A stretch of 64,000 bases of DNA from Salticus scenicus. Lineage: Eukaryota > Arthropoda > Arachnida > Araneae > Salticidae. A program made the position numbers and the translations under genes. The stretch spans positions 249,510,731-249,574,730 of the forward strand of contig OZ005660.1 in the NCBI GenBank assembly GCA_963930645.1, read 5' to 3'. Below are positions 23,945 to 36,421 of this stretch, piece after piece (position 1 is the stretch's first letter; each line of letters starts with the position of its first letter). Below the pieces are notes generated by a model. The model saw only the letters and a list, made by a program, of their open reading frames with translations, was not told the DNA's origin and made no database searches.

Positions 23945-24243
23945 GTTGGTTGGTTGTAGGATTTTAAAGCTGATTGACTGCGCTAAGGTCCAAGGCATAT
24001 AGGTGGAATGCCCTCCGAGGGGTTCTTTCCGAGGTTTGACCCCCTATAAATAAGGGGGATAGTAGTCCCATATTTAAAGGAATCGTGTAAATATGGGGTA
24101 TACTAGCCCATATTTACGCGAGTTTTGAAGAAAACTCAGGAGAACTTCTAACGACTAGGACGAGAAGCGCGACATGGAATCGAACCCGGCACCTCTTATC
24201 TCCCAGCTGAGAGCGGAGAACCCCTCGGCCACAGGTGGGCAAG
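23945..24243 (-). mobile_element. tRNA-derived SINE (minus strand)
   Basis: Read on the minus strand it opens GTGGCCGAGGGGTTCTCC, a good box A, then GGGTTCGATTCC, a good box B, as in a Ser/Leu-type tRNA head. A body follows with GAGTTTTC and GGCATTCCACC motifs, ending in AGTCAATCAGC-like sequence and GATTTTAAAATCCTAC-type tail. Relatives lie at 50690-51167 (minus) and 56325-56544 (plus). It is transcribed by RNA polymerase III in active relatives and depends on a partner LINE for movement. It is a SINE, not a functional tRNA gene. Confidence 0.8.
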
Positions 24244-24907
24244 GTTAACTTTAGAATTTTCATGGATATTATATGGATAATACCTCAAAATATAACTTAT
24301 ATTATATAAATCAGTTTATGAATTCCACAAGGAACTAAATATGTTATATAAGGAACTAAATTAAAATTCTAGTACGTAAAACACAGATAATTATTCAACA
24401 AATCTTTTAAAGGATAAAATATTACATAAAATATTATTAATTTAATATGAATGGAGATTTGTTTATAATTATATTGGTAATTTTTAATATAATTATAAAT
24501 ATATTAATAATTACAAATCTAGCTATAAATTTCATGTATAATATTAGAAAATTTCTTATATATTAAAAATTAAAACCCCACTATTTTAAATATTTTCACA
24601 ATATATAAGAATAATAAACTAATGAGTAAAAAAATCTAGTGTGAAACACACTACTTCCATTACCCACTATTACGCATATTATATGCACTTTTTGGAAATA
24701 ATGTTGTCAGAAGGCATAGAATTGACTTAATGAAATAGATTCCTAAAAATTGTCTAGTAAGAAAAAGTTAATACACGTGTGAAGACATATAAATCAGTTT
24801 ACATAGAAAGTTAAAAAAAAAAAAAAATAGTTTTTTTTTTTTTAAACACTAGTTTCCAAGATCTAAAACTGATCTATCTGATCAGGCTGACTATTAATTT
24901 TCCTGTA
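24244..24907. other. AT-rich non-coding DNA
   Basis: No gene. Includes A- and T-runs at about 24812-24843. The TA target duplication of the adjacent pogo-like element is at 24906-24907. Confidence 0.5.
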
Positions 24908-27900
24908 GGGGAAAGTACCCCAAAACGGGATAGCTTATCTATTCTTCGCTTTATTTCTTAATGTGTACAAGGTACATTCCAAAGCTAGACGTCATTTAAA
25001 AGTATACACCTTTTCAACTACTTAAAATACCTTTGTCACATTTGTTCAATAATATTTATGTGAAAAATACTGGTTTCACAAAGTCTTACACGATCCCGTT
25101 TTAACCTACCAAGGGTGGGTAAAAAGGGATAAGGATTTTTGTTATTAGGTTTTTGCTGATTGCACTTTTGATTTAGTTTTTAGAACAAAAATAGGCTACG
25201 TTTTTATAGGAAGAAACTTTTTAATTGTAAATTTGAGAAATCACATAACACAGAAATCGCATAAAAATGTGTCGTCTTCTTCTGCAGAACAGGCTTCATG
25301 GGCCCATCCCTAGCAGCTCGAGCATTGTAACCAGCCTTTACAGATTTCGATTCAAGATACAGAGCGTTGCAGAAAATACATGCTTCATCTTTTTCAGCTT
25401 CATCATCTGAAGACGAAGACATCCAACCTTGGCTAACGGAGGATTTTTTTTTTTTTTAGGTTTTCTTATGTTAGGTCCATTTTCTTCGATTTTTGCAAAT
25501 GATGATTGTGGCTTTTTTTCAGGTTCAGAGTAACATTTTTTAACTTTATCTGCCTCTTTTGCATCTCCACTTGGTTTTCTTTTACGCCTCGTTTGTTTTC
25601 TCTTCGGAACATTCAAGACACTTGTTTTGGCAGCCCTTTTTTCAGCTTTTGAGTTCTTTCTCGTTCTTTTTGTTTCACGCTCTTCTTCTTCGAACTCAAG
25701 TTTATATGGGCTTCCTGTTATAAGTGCTGTTTTCCCTCTTCTCTTATCGTGTTTATTTTGAGGTCTTGGTCCAATCACTCTTGGTGGAAGTATAATTTCT
25801 TTGGGTGATATAGAAAATGGCAGTGAAGGACGATAGTATAGCCCAAGTCCTTTGTTTCCAGTTGAAGTGGACGGTTGGATAAGTCCTGCGTTTGTGCTAG
25901 TGTTATCGGTGCCCCCATCATTAGGCGATTCATTCAATACTGTCTCTAGTGGTTGTGATGACTGCAAACTCTTAGATGATATGACTGAACTTGAAGATCC
26001 TTCGGATCTGGCCTCGTTTTGTTGCAGATTTAATGGTTGTTGGGACGTCCTGTTCTGAGCATCCGGCAACGGGTGATCTGTTGTAAGAGAAGGAGCGAAG
26101 AGATATTCAGGAAAGACATCTGGGTTATATGGGAAAATGCCTGTTTTCCTGAACCCTTTCACAGCAGTTTGGACAAGAGCTTCTCGTTGAAATGCTGCAT
26201 TGGACATCTTTCCTACTTCGTAGATAATAATCCCTCTGACAGGATGGTTGAACATCCACTTGCGAACTTCATGCTCGTAGAAGGTGCTCAATGGAGACAT
26301 AACTGTAACATCTAATGGCTGAAGCCGATGAGTAGTTTGGGGAGGGAAAGTCAGCATGATAACATATTTTTCTCTAGCCAGATTTATTAGTTCGATACTT
26401 TTAGTGTAGCTGCAATGACCATCAAGCAACAGTAGAGCAGGTCTTTCATGGGAAGTATTTGCTATCTGAACGAATTTCTTGAACCACACAATGAATGATT
26501 CCTTGTTTATCCAGCCTGTCTTGTTCTATGCCGCGAAAGAACCTGGTGGAGTTCATCCATTAGCCTTGGGTTTTCCCTTTGCCTGGGGAAGGCAAACATG
26601 GGAGGAAGATAATTCCCTGCAGCACTTACACAGGTTTCTACTGTGACCAAGACTCCTCTCTCACCTGATGTCAAACTTCCCACTTGCTTTTTAACTCGCA
26701 ATGCAAGAACTTTAGAAGATTTGTTAGGAAATGAGAGAATCCAAGACTCATCAACATTGTAAATGTCATTGGGAGCAACTTATACTTTTCATAGAGAGAG
26801 GCCAATAGGTCATAAGACTTTTTCACGGCAACGCGATTGAAACCTTTTGCTCTGGCCATCGATGTAGCTTCAAGGTTTCTCAGACTAAGGGTTTTATTTC
26901 TTCCAAGAAAATTGTACAACCAGTGCTTACCCGCCATTTTTTTAACGGTGTTAAAACAGTGCTGAATATTGTTAATTTCAGATAACTCAAAAGCTAGGAT
27001 TCTCAAGTCGGTTAGGGTAATTCCAAAGAGCCTTTCTTCTAAAATCAGTACATGTTGAGCTAGCTTTTTCCCCTGATCTGCAGTAAAGACGTTTTCAAAC
27101 CTGCCCAGCTTTTTTACAGCAGCCACTTCTGGTGTCAAAGCATTTAAGCGAGCTTTTTTCACTTTTCTCTCCAGTGTAGATTTGGGGACATTAAATGAAT
27201 GGGCAGCTTTCAGGAAACCCATCCTCCCTTTTAAAACTTCTCGAACAGCCTCTGCCATGCTCTGCTTGTCCCAGCTATTTCTAGATGTAATTCGCTGATA
27301 ATTGCGAGGCATCTTGTATTCTGAAACAAAAATAAATTATTAGCTTTTTAAAAATTGCCAAAGAAAACATGGTCAAAGTTTAGTTGTGATTAGCTTATGT
27401 TTTTATAATATTATAGTGCGCACAACGTGTGGTTTTCTGGTTTAACTTTGTATAAGCTGCCCCCCTAAAAAAGATTTTTTTAAAAACTCAACTTTTTGAA
27501 TTTAAAACTTAAAATTTTGGTCAAAACATTTTTCTGACTTACAGTTTTAACCTATAACTAAATTTTGTACATAACTCAGGCCAATTATTTGTACCCCAAA
27601 AGTAAATTATTTTATTTCGAAAATATAATTATTTAAAACTAAAATAAATTGTTGTAATTGATTATACATATTTTAATTCATTATTTATTTCAATTAAAAT
27701 AACTTAAACACATTGCCAAAACATTAATGAAAATGGTCGGGTAAAACGGGACACATCAAAATTGTATCCCGTTTTGGGCACCCCAAAAGTGTCCCGTTTT
27801 GCCCGACCGTCATGCTTTTGACAAAATAAATGGCTGACCCCTGAACCGTCACTCGCTAGCAATATTTAAATACATGAAATTGTTGTTAAAACAGCTATTA

Positions 27901-28183
27901 ACAAAACACAGTACTTACCGGAATTGTTTCGAAGGACGGAGAAGCACAAGGATAGTTGTTCTGCAGTCGAAAACAGTACAAAGTAAGTAAAAATTTCACT
28001 TAAAAACTATGAAAAAATATTTCTTTGCGAAACACGTGGCTAGCGTTGAGAAATCAACTGAGAATGCTGTCATGGCGGTCGAGAACCAGTTTAGCCTTTC
28101 TCCCGCGAGGTAGCACCACCAGTCAAGATCCGAGGCTCAATATCCCGTTTTGCCCGCCTATCCCGTTTTGGAGAACTCTCCCC
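24908..28183 (-). mobile_element. pogo-like DNA transposon, copy A
   Basis: Imperfect TIRs: GGGGAAAGTACCCCAAAACG at the left; the right end reads the inverse of GGGGAGAGTTCTCCAAAACG. TA flanks both (24906-24907, 28184-28185). Additional CCCGTTTTGnCC motifs occur inside both ends (about 25086-25120, 27735-27810 and 28142-28165), as expected of repeated transposase-binding sites. The minus strand carries a broken pogo/jerky-type transposase. Confidence 0.87.
25204..27312 (-). pseudogene. pogo/jerky-type transposase pseudogene, copy A
   Basis: The 5' part (27312 down to 26671) opens MPRNYQRITSRNSWDK with a Pipsqueak-type helix-turn-helix (about residues 5-55), then a CENP-B-like second HTH (about 70-155). 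A frameshift after YEKYKLLP displaces the frame holding the first catalytic Asp (YNVDESW). Next comes VKKQVGSLTSGERG. A one-base loss near 26550 (the duplicate reads GAGTATCATCC) breaks it again. The DDE_1 core continues with LLLLDGHCSY (second Asp) and HRLQPLDV (third Asp). The C-terminal third is basic and low complexity, ending in a CIFCNALY zinc-like motif. At least three lesions mean it is inactive. It would recognise its own terminal repeats and insert at TA. Confidence 0.88.
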
Positions 28184-29408
28184 TAATAACCACATAAAGC
28201 ATGAGAAAGCTAAAATGGGTTTATGGAACAATTTTCAAGACAATCATTAGAGCCGTTTTTGAAATACCAGCTTTTACCAAAACTTGACATGATGAATTGT
28301 TGATCGGAAAACAACAATTACATACAAAAAGTTATTTAAAAGAGAGTTAATATGGCAAGTTTTAAAAAAATACATGCAGCCGTTTTGAAAGAAACGCACT
28401 TGCAGGACCTAAAATTCATCTATTTCTGCTGGACGCCTATCAATTTTCCTGAACTAAATAACTATATTATTCGATAGACCATCTGATAGAGTGTTTTTCA
28501 GTAATTTTGAAGAAAACTGTTAGAACCGTTTTTGAGATACGGTCTTACGGTCCTACTTCCGGTTTTCCAAATTTCACCAAAATTTGGAAATTTCATCTGT
28601 ACAACAGACGTGACTCAATTCTAAAGTTTCGTAGTTCTATCATTATTAGTTTCGGAGATATAATAGTCCGAAAATTCCCCCACACACGTACGCACACACA
28701 CACTGACCAATTGCCAAAAACCACCTTTTTTGACTCAGGGGACCTTAAAACATGTAAATCAAGTGAAATATCGGTATCGAATTTTTGAACCGAATACAAT
28801 ACTTCCATTACCTACTGTAGTTGGCTAATGGAAGTAAAAATATATTAGTAAGCAAGTCACATAAAAAAAAAAAAAAGCAAGAAAGAAAAAGAAATGAATT
28901 ATATAATAATATAGAGTAATTTAAATTATACAACTATACGAAAATCTAAAAAGTCGGTTTACAATGTTGCAATATTTTCATTGCACAGTATATGTTCAGA
29001 AAGTGAAAAAAAAAAAAAAAGCATTATGCTGAGAGCAACACAATTCCATTTGTAGATAAGGTAGGGGGGGGCTCTTGTGTGAAAAACAGGTTTTCCCTGA
29101 AAATCTTTCTCTGTATGGTTTGAAAGACTCCCTCTTCACTGAAGGATTATTAATCACTTCCTTCAAGACGTTCGGGATAAAAGGGGTGGTTCTACGTAAA
29201 AATGCAAAATTTTTAGCAAATTTTTATACTTCGGTTCTGTTTTATTAATGCGCATTTAAACTTTTTTTATTTTCTTAAAAATTAATAATAACCTCGATCA
29301 TTTAAAAATAGCTACGTATTTTAAGCTACTCGATTCAATAATTTGTTAATTTCTTAAGACCAATGAAGAAAATCAAGTGAAATTTCTCATATCTCAGCTT
29401 AAAAATAA
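28184..29408. repeat. Dispersed-repeat flank of pogo copy A
   Basis: Includes a minus-strand copy of the (TG)n-core repeat family (about 28500-28840, here as ACACGTACGCACACACAC) with GAACCGTTTTTGAGATACGG. It is followed by AT-rich DNA. Duplicated at 33588-34813. Confidence 0.6.
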
Positions 29409-30799
29409 AATATTTATGTGAAAAATACTGGTTTCACAAAGTCTTACACGATCCCGTTTTAACCTACCAAGGGTGGGTAAAAAGGGATAAGGATTTTTGT
29501 TATTAGGTTTTTGCTGATTGTACTTTTGATTTAGTTTTTAGAACAAAAATAGGCTACGTTTTTATAGGAAGAAACTTTTTAATTGTAAATTTGAGAAATC
29601 ACATAACACAGAAATCGCATAAAAATGTGTCGTCTTCTTCTGCAGAACAGGCTTCATGGGCCCATCCGTAGCAGCTCGAGCATTGTAACCAGCCTTTACA
29701 GATTTCGATTCAAGATACAGAGCGTTGCAGAAAATACATGCTTCATCTTTTTCAGCTTCATCATCTGAAGACGAAGACATCCAACCTTGGCTAACGGAGG
29801 ATTTTTTTTTTTTTTTAGGTTTTGTTATGTTAGGTCCATTTTCTTCGATTTTTGCAAATGATGATTGTGGCTTTTTTTCAGGTTCAGAGTAACATTTTTT
29901 AACTTTATCTGCCTCTTTTGCATCTCCACTTGGTTTTCTTTTACGCCTCGTTTGTTTTCTCTTCGGAACATTCAAGACACTTGTTTTGGCAGCCCTTTTT
30001 TCAGCTTTTGAGTTCTTTCTCGTTCTTTTTGTTTCACGCTCTTCTTCTTCGAACTCAAGTTTATATGGGCTTCCTGTTATAAGTGCTGTTTTCCCTCTTC
30101 TCTTATCGTGTTTATTTTGAGGTCTTGGTCCAATCACTCTTGGTGGAAGTATAATTTCTTTGGGTGATATAGAAAATGGCAGTGAAGGACGATAGTATAG
30201 CCCAAGTCCTTTGTTTCCAGTTGAAGTGGACGGTTGGATAAGTCCTGCGTTTGTGCTAGTGTTATCGGTGCCCCCATCATTAGGCGATTCATTCAATACT
30301 GTCTCTAGTGGTTGTGATGACTGCAAACTCTTAGATGATATGACTGAACTTGAAGATCCTTCGGATCTGGCCTCGTTTTGTTGCAGATTTAATGGTTGTT
30401 GGGACGTCCTGTTCTGAGCATCCGGCAACGGGTGATCTGTTGTAAGAGAAGGAGCGAAGAGATATTCAGGAAAGACATCTGGGTTATATGGGAAAATGCC
30501 TGTTTTCCTGAACCCTTTCACAGCAGTTTGGACAAGAGCTTCTCGTTGAAATGCTGCATTGGACATCTTTCCTACTTCGTAGATAATAATCCCTCTGACA
30601 GGATGGTTGAACATCCACTTGCGAACTTCATGCTCGTAGAAGGTGCTCAATGGAGACATAACTGTAACATCTAATGGCTGAAGCCGATGAGTAGTTTGGG
30701 GAGGGAAAGTCAGCATGATAACATATTTTTCTCTAGCCAGATTTATTAGTTCGATACTTTTAGTGTAGCTGCAATGACCATCAAGCAACAGTAGAGCAG

Positions 30800-30981
30800 C
30801 AGTGCGTTGCCGCTTTGATTGCAGCACTCGTGCTTACTTTGTTCGCCTGATGAAGGGTCGTGGTTTTTTCGACCCGAAACAATTGTTGCGAGTTTATTGC
30901 ATTTTATGGTGTTTATTCAAAGTTTGTAAGTAATAATTTTTACAACGCCAGTTTTGTGATGCTTCTTTATTAAAAAGTAAT
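30800..30981 (+). mobile_element. 182-bp retroelement-like insertion with hammerhead ribozyme
   Basis: Absent from unit A, so its limits are exact. AACAGTAGAGCAG flanks both sides (30787-30799, 30982-30994), a 13-bp duplication typical of target-primed retrotransposition. The insert contains a full hammerhead motif (30842-30892) and ends in an AT-rich tail. It has no coding capacity. Size, ribozyme and duplication suggest a fragment of a Penelope-like element or a retrozyme-type non-autonomous unit. Confidence 0.8.
30842..30892 (+). ncRNA. Hammerhead ribozyme (type I architecture, minimal stem III)
   Basis: Stem I TTCGC (30842-30846) pairs with GCGAG (30888-30892). The core CTGATGA is at 30847-30853. 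Stem II GGGTCG pairs with CGACCC around a loop of about 9 nt. GAA follows, then stem III ACAA/TTGT with no loop, and T at 30887 is the cleavage position. All invariant core bases are present. A stem III this short usually acts as a dimer in Penelope-associated hammerheads. Confidence 0.85.
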
Positions 30982-31330
30982 AACAGTAGAGCAGGTCTTT
31001 CATGGGAAGTATTTGCTATCTGAACGAATTTCTTGAACCACACAATGAATGATTCCTTGTTTATCCAGCCTGTCTTGTTCTATGCCGCGAAAGAACCTGG
31101 TGGAGTATCATCCATTAGCCTTGGGTTTTCCCTTTGCCTGGGGAAGGCAAACATGGGAGGAAGATAATTCCCTGCAGCACTTACACAGGTTTCTACTGTG
31201 ACCAAGACTCCTCTCTCACCTGATGTCAAACTTCCCACTTGCTTTTTAACTCGCAATGCAAGAACTTTAGAAGATTTGTTAGGAAATGAGAGAATCCAAG
31301 ACTCATCAACATTGTAAATGTCATTGGGAG

Positions 31331-32171
31331 TAGTGTTGCAAAGGCTGGAAAAATCCCGTTTCTTCCCCGGAAATTATCCCGGTTTTTTGGGAAGGAAATT
31401 TTGGAAAATTCCTGGGAACTTTGAAAATTTCGGGGAGTTTTGAAATAATTTGATGCATGGACAAATTTTTTTCATTTTTATTATTTTTAATTATTTCCTA
31501 TCTAGCATTTTTAACTCTAACTGTGAAAAGCAACTCAAATCTTCTTTCTTTTGCAGGTCAGTTCAGTTATTGTTATTATTATTATATCATAAATAGACAT
31601 TAAAATAGAAAGATTATTTCTAATAAATTTCAGATTAAGGTATTTTTTCAATGTTAATAAATTTGTGTATTCATAAGGTAAATAATTTAAGCATACTCAA
31701 ATAATACACAGCAAAAAAATATAAATATACATATTTATTTTAAAATATAAAAGAAAATATTTTTTAAATGCAAAAATGAATATTCATCATTTCATGAAAA
31801 CTCAAAATCAATGCAGTTTAAAAGATTACTTAACTAAAATTATCATTTTAAGACCTTTCTGATCAAGTAATGTTACTTAAACTATATTTTTAAGTTTAAA
31901 ACAGAACATACATAATTTAAATTTATTTTCTTTACCAGAAATATTTTTTTTAAAAGACTAAATTTTATAAAACTAGTTCATGCAATACTCATTGACATTT
32001 TAAGTATTATGTATATGTATGTTCAATGCATTAGCTCGAACTTCCATTTTGAAAATGACTAGTTTTGTTTACTTTTAAAATTCCCAATATTCCCCAAAGT
32101 TCCGGGTTTATTCCCCAAAATTCCCGGGTTTATTCCCATCTTCCAAAAACTGTGGGTTTTTTGCAACTCTA
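31331..32171. mobile_element. hAT-type element with perfect 8-bp target duplication
   Basis: Termini TAGTGTTGCAAA and TTTGCAACTCTA are inverted repeats. ATTGGGAG flanks both sides (31323-31330, 32172-32179). Unit A supplies the empty site. The 841-bp interior has ATCCCG/CGGGAA-rich subterminal repeats and no transposase, so it is non-autonomous. Confidence 0.92.
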
Positions 32172-34813
32172 ATTGGGAGCAACTTATACTTTTCATAGAG
32201 AGAGGACAATAGGTCATAAGACTTTTTCACGGCAACGCGATTGAAACCTTTTGCTCTGGCCATCGATGTAGCTTCAAGGTTTCTCAGACTAAGGGTTTTA
32301 TTTCTTCCAAGAAAATTGTACAACCAGTGCTTACCCGCCATTTTTTTAACGGTGTTAAAACAGTGCTGAATATTGTTAATTTCAGATAACTCAAAAGCTA
32401 GGATTCTCAAGTCGGTTAGGGTAATTCCAAAGAGCCTTTCTTCTAAAATCAGTACATGTTGAGCTAGCTTTTTCCCCTGATCTGCAGTAAAGACGTTTTC
32501 AAACCTGCCCAGCTTTTTTACAGCAGCCACTTCTGGTGTCAAAGCATTTAAGCGAGCTTTTTTCACTTTTCTCTCCAGTGTAGATTTGGGGACATTAAAT
32601 GAATGGGCAGCTTTCAGGAAACCCATCCTCCCTTTTAAAACTTCTCGAACAGCCTCTGCCATGCTCTGCTTGTCCCAGCTATTTCTAGATGTAATTCGCT
32701 GATAATTGCGAGGCATCTTGTATTCTGAAACAAAAATAAATTATTAGCTTTTTAAAAATTGCCAAAGAAAACATGGTCAAAGTTTAGTTGTGATTAGCTT
32801 ATGTTTTTATAATATTATAGTGCGCACAACGTGTGGTTTTCTGGTTTAACTTTGTATAAGCTGCCCCCCTAAAAAAGATTTTTTTAAAAACTCAACTTTT
32901 TGAATTTAAAACTTAAAATTTTGGTCAAAACATTTTTCTGACTTACAGTTTTAACCTATAACTAAATTTTGTACATAACTCAGGCCAATTATTTGTACCC
33001 CAAAAGTAAATTATTTTATTTCGAAAATATAATTATTTAAAACTAAAATAAATTGTTGTAATTGATTATACATATTTTAATTCATTATTTATTTCAATTA
33101 AAATAACTTAAACACATTGCCAAAACATTAATGAAAATGGTCGGGTAAAACGGGACACATCAAAATTGTATCCCGTTTTGGGCACCCCAAAAGTGTCCCG
33201 TTTTGCCCGACCGTCATGCTTTTGACAAAATAAATGGCTGACCCCTGAACCGTCACTCGCTAGCAATATTTAAATACATGAAATTGTTGTTAAAACAGCT
33301 ATTAACAAAACACAGTACTTACCGGAATTGTTTCGAAGGACGGAGAAGCACAAGGATAGTTGTTCTGCAGTCGAAAACAGTACAAAGTAAGTAAAAATTT
33401 CACTTAAAAACTATGAAAAAATATTTCTTTGCGAAACACGTGGCTAGCGTTGAGAAATCAACTGAGAATGCTGTCATGGCGGTCGAGAACCAGTTTAGCC
33501 TTTCTCCCGCGAGGTAGCACCACCAGTCAAGATCCGAGGCTCAATATCCCGTTTCGCCCGCCTATCCCGTTTTGGAGAACTCTCCCCTAATAACCACATA
33601 AAGCATGAGAAAGCTAAAATGGGTTTATGGAACAATTTTCAAGACAATCATTAGAGCCGTTTTTGAAATAGCAGCTTTTACCAAAACTTGACATGATGAA
33701 TTGTTGATCGGAAAACAACAATTACATACAAAAAGTTATTTAAAAGAGAGTTAATATGGCAAGTTTTAAAAAAATACATGCAGCCGTTTTGAAAGAAACG
33801 CACTTGCAGGACCTAAAATTCATCTATTTCTGCTGGACGCCTATCAATTTTCCTGAACTAAATAACTATATTATTCGATAGACCATCTGATAGAGTGTTT
33901 TTCAGTAATTTTGAAGAAAACTGTTAGAACCGTTTTTGAGATACGGTCTTACGGTCCTACTTCCGGTTTTCCAAATTTCACCAAAATTTGGAAATTTCAT
34001 CTGTACAACAGACGTGACTCAATTCTAAAGTTTCGTAGTTCTATCATTATTAGTTTCGGAGATATAATAGTCCGAAAATTCCCCCACACACGTACACACA
34101 CACACACTGACCAATTGCCAAAAACCACCTTTTTTGACTCAGGGGACCTTAAAACATGTAAATCAAGTGAAATATCGGTATCGAATTTTTGAACCGAATA
34201 CAATACTTCCATTACCTACTGTAGTTGGCTAATGGAAGTAAAAATATATAAGTAAGCAAGTCACATAAAAAAAAAAAAAAAGCAAGAAAGAAAAAGAAAT
34301 GAATTATATAATAATATAGAGTAATTTAAATTATACAACTATACGAAAATCTAAAAAGTCGGTTTACAATGTTGCAATATTTTCATTGCACAGTATATGT
34401 TCAGAAAGTGAAAAAAAAAAAAAGCATTATGCTGAGAGCAACACAATTCCATTTGTAGATAAGGTAGGGGGGGGCTCTTGTGTGAAAAACAGGTTTTCCC
34501 TGAAAATCTTTCTCTGTATGGTTTGAAAGACTCCCTCTTCACTGAAGGATTATTAATCACTTCCTTCAAGACGTTCGGGATAAAAGGGGTGGTTCTACGT
34601 AAAAATGCAAAATTTTTAGCAAATTTTTATACTTCGGTTCTGTTTTATTAATGCGCATTTAAACTTTTTTTATTTTCTTAAAAATTAATAATAACCTCGA
34701 TCATTTAAAAATAGCTACGTATTTTAAGCTACTCGATTCAATAATTTGTTAATTTCTTAAGACCAATGAAGAAAATCAAGTGAAATTTCTCATATCTCAG
34801 CTTAAAAATAAAA

Positions 34814-35336
34814 TAAATTTTTAAAAACATATGGCCAATTTAACACTTGTGAATTTTCTGAATATAAAAACGGAATTTAAAAATATGCATTTGTTAGTGA
34901 GTTATAAGGGGGCGAATTTTCCTATAGGATTACGTTGGCTTTGCTTTTCGGTGACGGTGACTGAAGTAGCCTCTTAAACACAAACTAAAACTTCAATCCC
35001 TTCCGCTCCGCTTCCGCAATGACAATTGGCATATTGGCAAACGCAAAACAAAATGTGGAGCCTCGAAGAGAAGACATGATTATTATAGGTTTCTTATTAT
35101 AGCCAACACAAAATTTAACGTAACAAGTAAGTTATAATTGTTTTAATTTTGATTTTATTTCTTCTCTTTTTTAATTCTGTCAATATAAGTTTGATAAGGG
35201 TCTGCACTTCATTTCGAATTATGAATATTAAAATTTACAACATAGTAATTATTTCCTCCCAAAATAAAACTATTAAACCACAACTTTTTAAAACTTATTT
35301 ATTTAAAAATTGAATTAAAATACAATTACTTACTGG

Positions 35337-35371
<35 letters not shown>

Positions 35372-36421
35372 TGTATTACTTTTTAACTCTAAAAAATATG
35401 TCATTCAATATTATGGCTTTCCTTAAGAATACTTAATATGAAATTTTTATGCATTTTTTAGCATTTCATTACTTTTTTCTCGTTTTTGTTGTTTCTTTCA
35501 ATTTCAAGTTTCCTTTATATATTTTATATGTCATGATTATATTTTTATTTTGTTCGCTTTTTCAGATAATTTCGTTGTAGTTTATCACATAAAATGTGTT
35601 AATAAAGTTTTTTTTTTTTTTTTTGGTAAAATTAATATATTTGCTAAATTTGTACAGATGTATGTATGCTGCAAAATATAATTTAATAAAGCATTGGAAA
35701 ACTGTCATTTTAATTTTCATTCATTCTAAAAATTATTAAAGCAGTTTTAATTATTTGAAATACTTCTTAAATAATGCTTCTGAATTATCTAATTTAATAT
35801 TTCTTTAGCGAATTAAAAATTAGTGCATAACTTTTTTTTTTAAATAGTAATAGTTGTTATTAAAACTTTTTTTTTCCTTTAATTTAAATGGTTAAATATT
35901 TTTATTTTGAAAAGAAATCGTTACTGTATTACAATTCTAACATTCATTTATAAAATAGAATTTATTGAAAGCTATTAAAGCTATTATATTTCATATTAAA
36001 AATGCATAACATCTTCAATCTTATATTGACAGAATGAAAAAGTTGAAATAAATAAAAAAAAAAAATTGAAACAAATATAACTTTAAAAGACATAAAAATT
36101 AAAACACATACAGATTAATATAAGTAAAGAAAGAAAATGAAAGAAAACTACTTCTTTTTTTCGCGAATGAAAAATTCAAATACAACACAGCGTGCTGTAA
36201 AATTACAACACCAGAGATCTTATTTTTACTGTAACGAACGCCTAGTAGGTAATGTGCAGATAATCTAGATAATTCGCAGATTACCTAGGTAATTTGAGAA
36301 ATGAAACAATTTTTCTCACTTAAACGGATAGCCCTAGATAATGTGCAGATTACCTACCTGATCTGCAGATTAACTGATTTCTGCACTTTAGCGTAACATA
36401 TATATATAACAACAGGAGATT
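34814..36421. other. AT-rich non-coding DNA
   Basis: No gene recognised. A moderately GC-rich patch (34900-35060) lacks an open frame. A-run of about 32 at 35337-35368. Around 36245-36390 the motif AATGTGCAGATTACCTA recurs in loose tandem. Confidence 0.5.

Larger units (their letters stand above)
29562..32716 (-). pseudogene. pogo/jerky-type transposase pseudogene, copy B
   Basis: Same domain order as copy A: Pipsqueak HTH and CENP-B HTH (32716-32180), hAT insertion, first-Asp region, retroelement insertion, then DDE_1 core with LLLLDGHCSY and HRLQPLDV (30800-29562). Unlike A it keeps the base lost near 26550, so PRLMDDTPPGSFAA reads through until an in-frame TAG just before NKTGW. The C-terminal frame is open to the end, including SSSSDDEAEKDEACIFC. 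It is split three ways by insertions and is certainly non-functional. Confidence 0.88.
29409..33587 (-). mobile_element. pogo-like DNA transposon, copy B (left end missing)
   Basis: The tandem duplicate of copy A begins inside the element, so it has only the right terminus (ending at 33587, then TA). It carries the 182-bp ribozyme-bearing insertion and the 841-bp hAT. With one terminus gone it could not transpose even with enzyme supplied. Confidence 0.88.
25051..34813. repeat. Recent tandem segmental duplication, unit about 4.36 kb
   Basis: Unit A is 25051-29410 and unit B is 29409-34813. They are nearly identical apart from a handful of substitutions and small indels, plus two insertions in B (195 and 849 bp including target duplications). 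4360 + 195 + 849 accounts for the length of B to within 1 bp. The junction near 29409 has only an AATA-type microhomology. Unit B lacks the left pogo terminus, showing that the breakpoint lies inside the element. Transposase lesions shared by both units predate the duplication. Confidence 0.92.

Noticed and set aside
23945..24243. Possible tRNA gene (box A and box B present)
   Set aside because: No full cloverleaf with matching acceptor stem; a SINE body follows and relatives are dispersed with target duplications.
25852..26315. Plus-strand frames opposite the pogo-like transposase (also 30211-30674)
   Set aside because: They are antisense shadows, identical in both duplicates and without domain support.
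28507..28808. Overlapping frames of 93 and 71 codons (also 33911-34212)
   Set aside because: They fall in a dispersed (TG)n-core repeat present in several copies, have no domain, and overlap each other on opposite strands.
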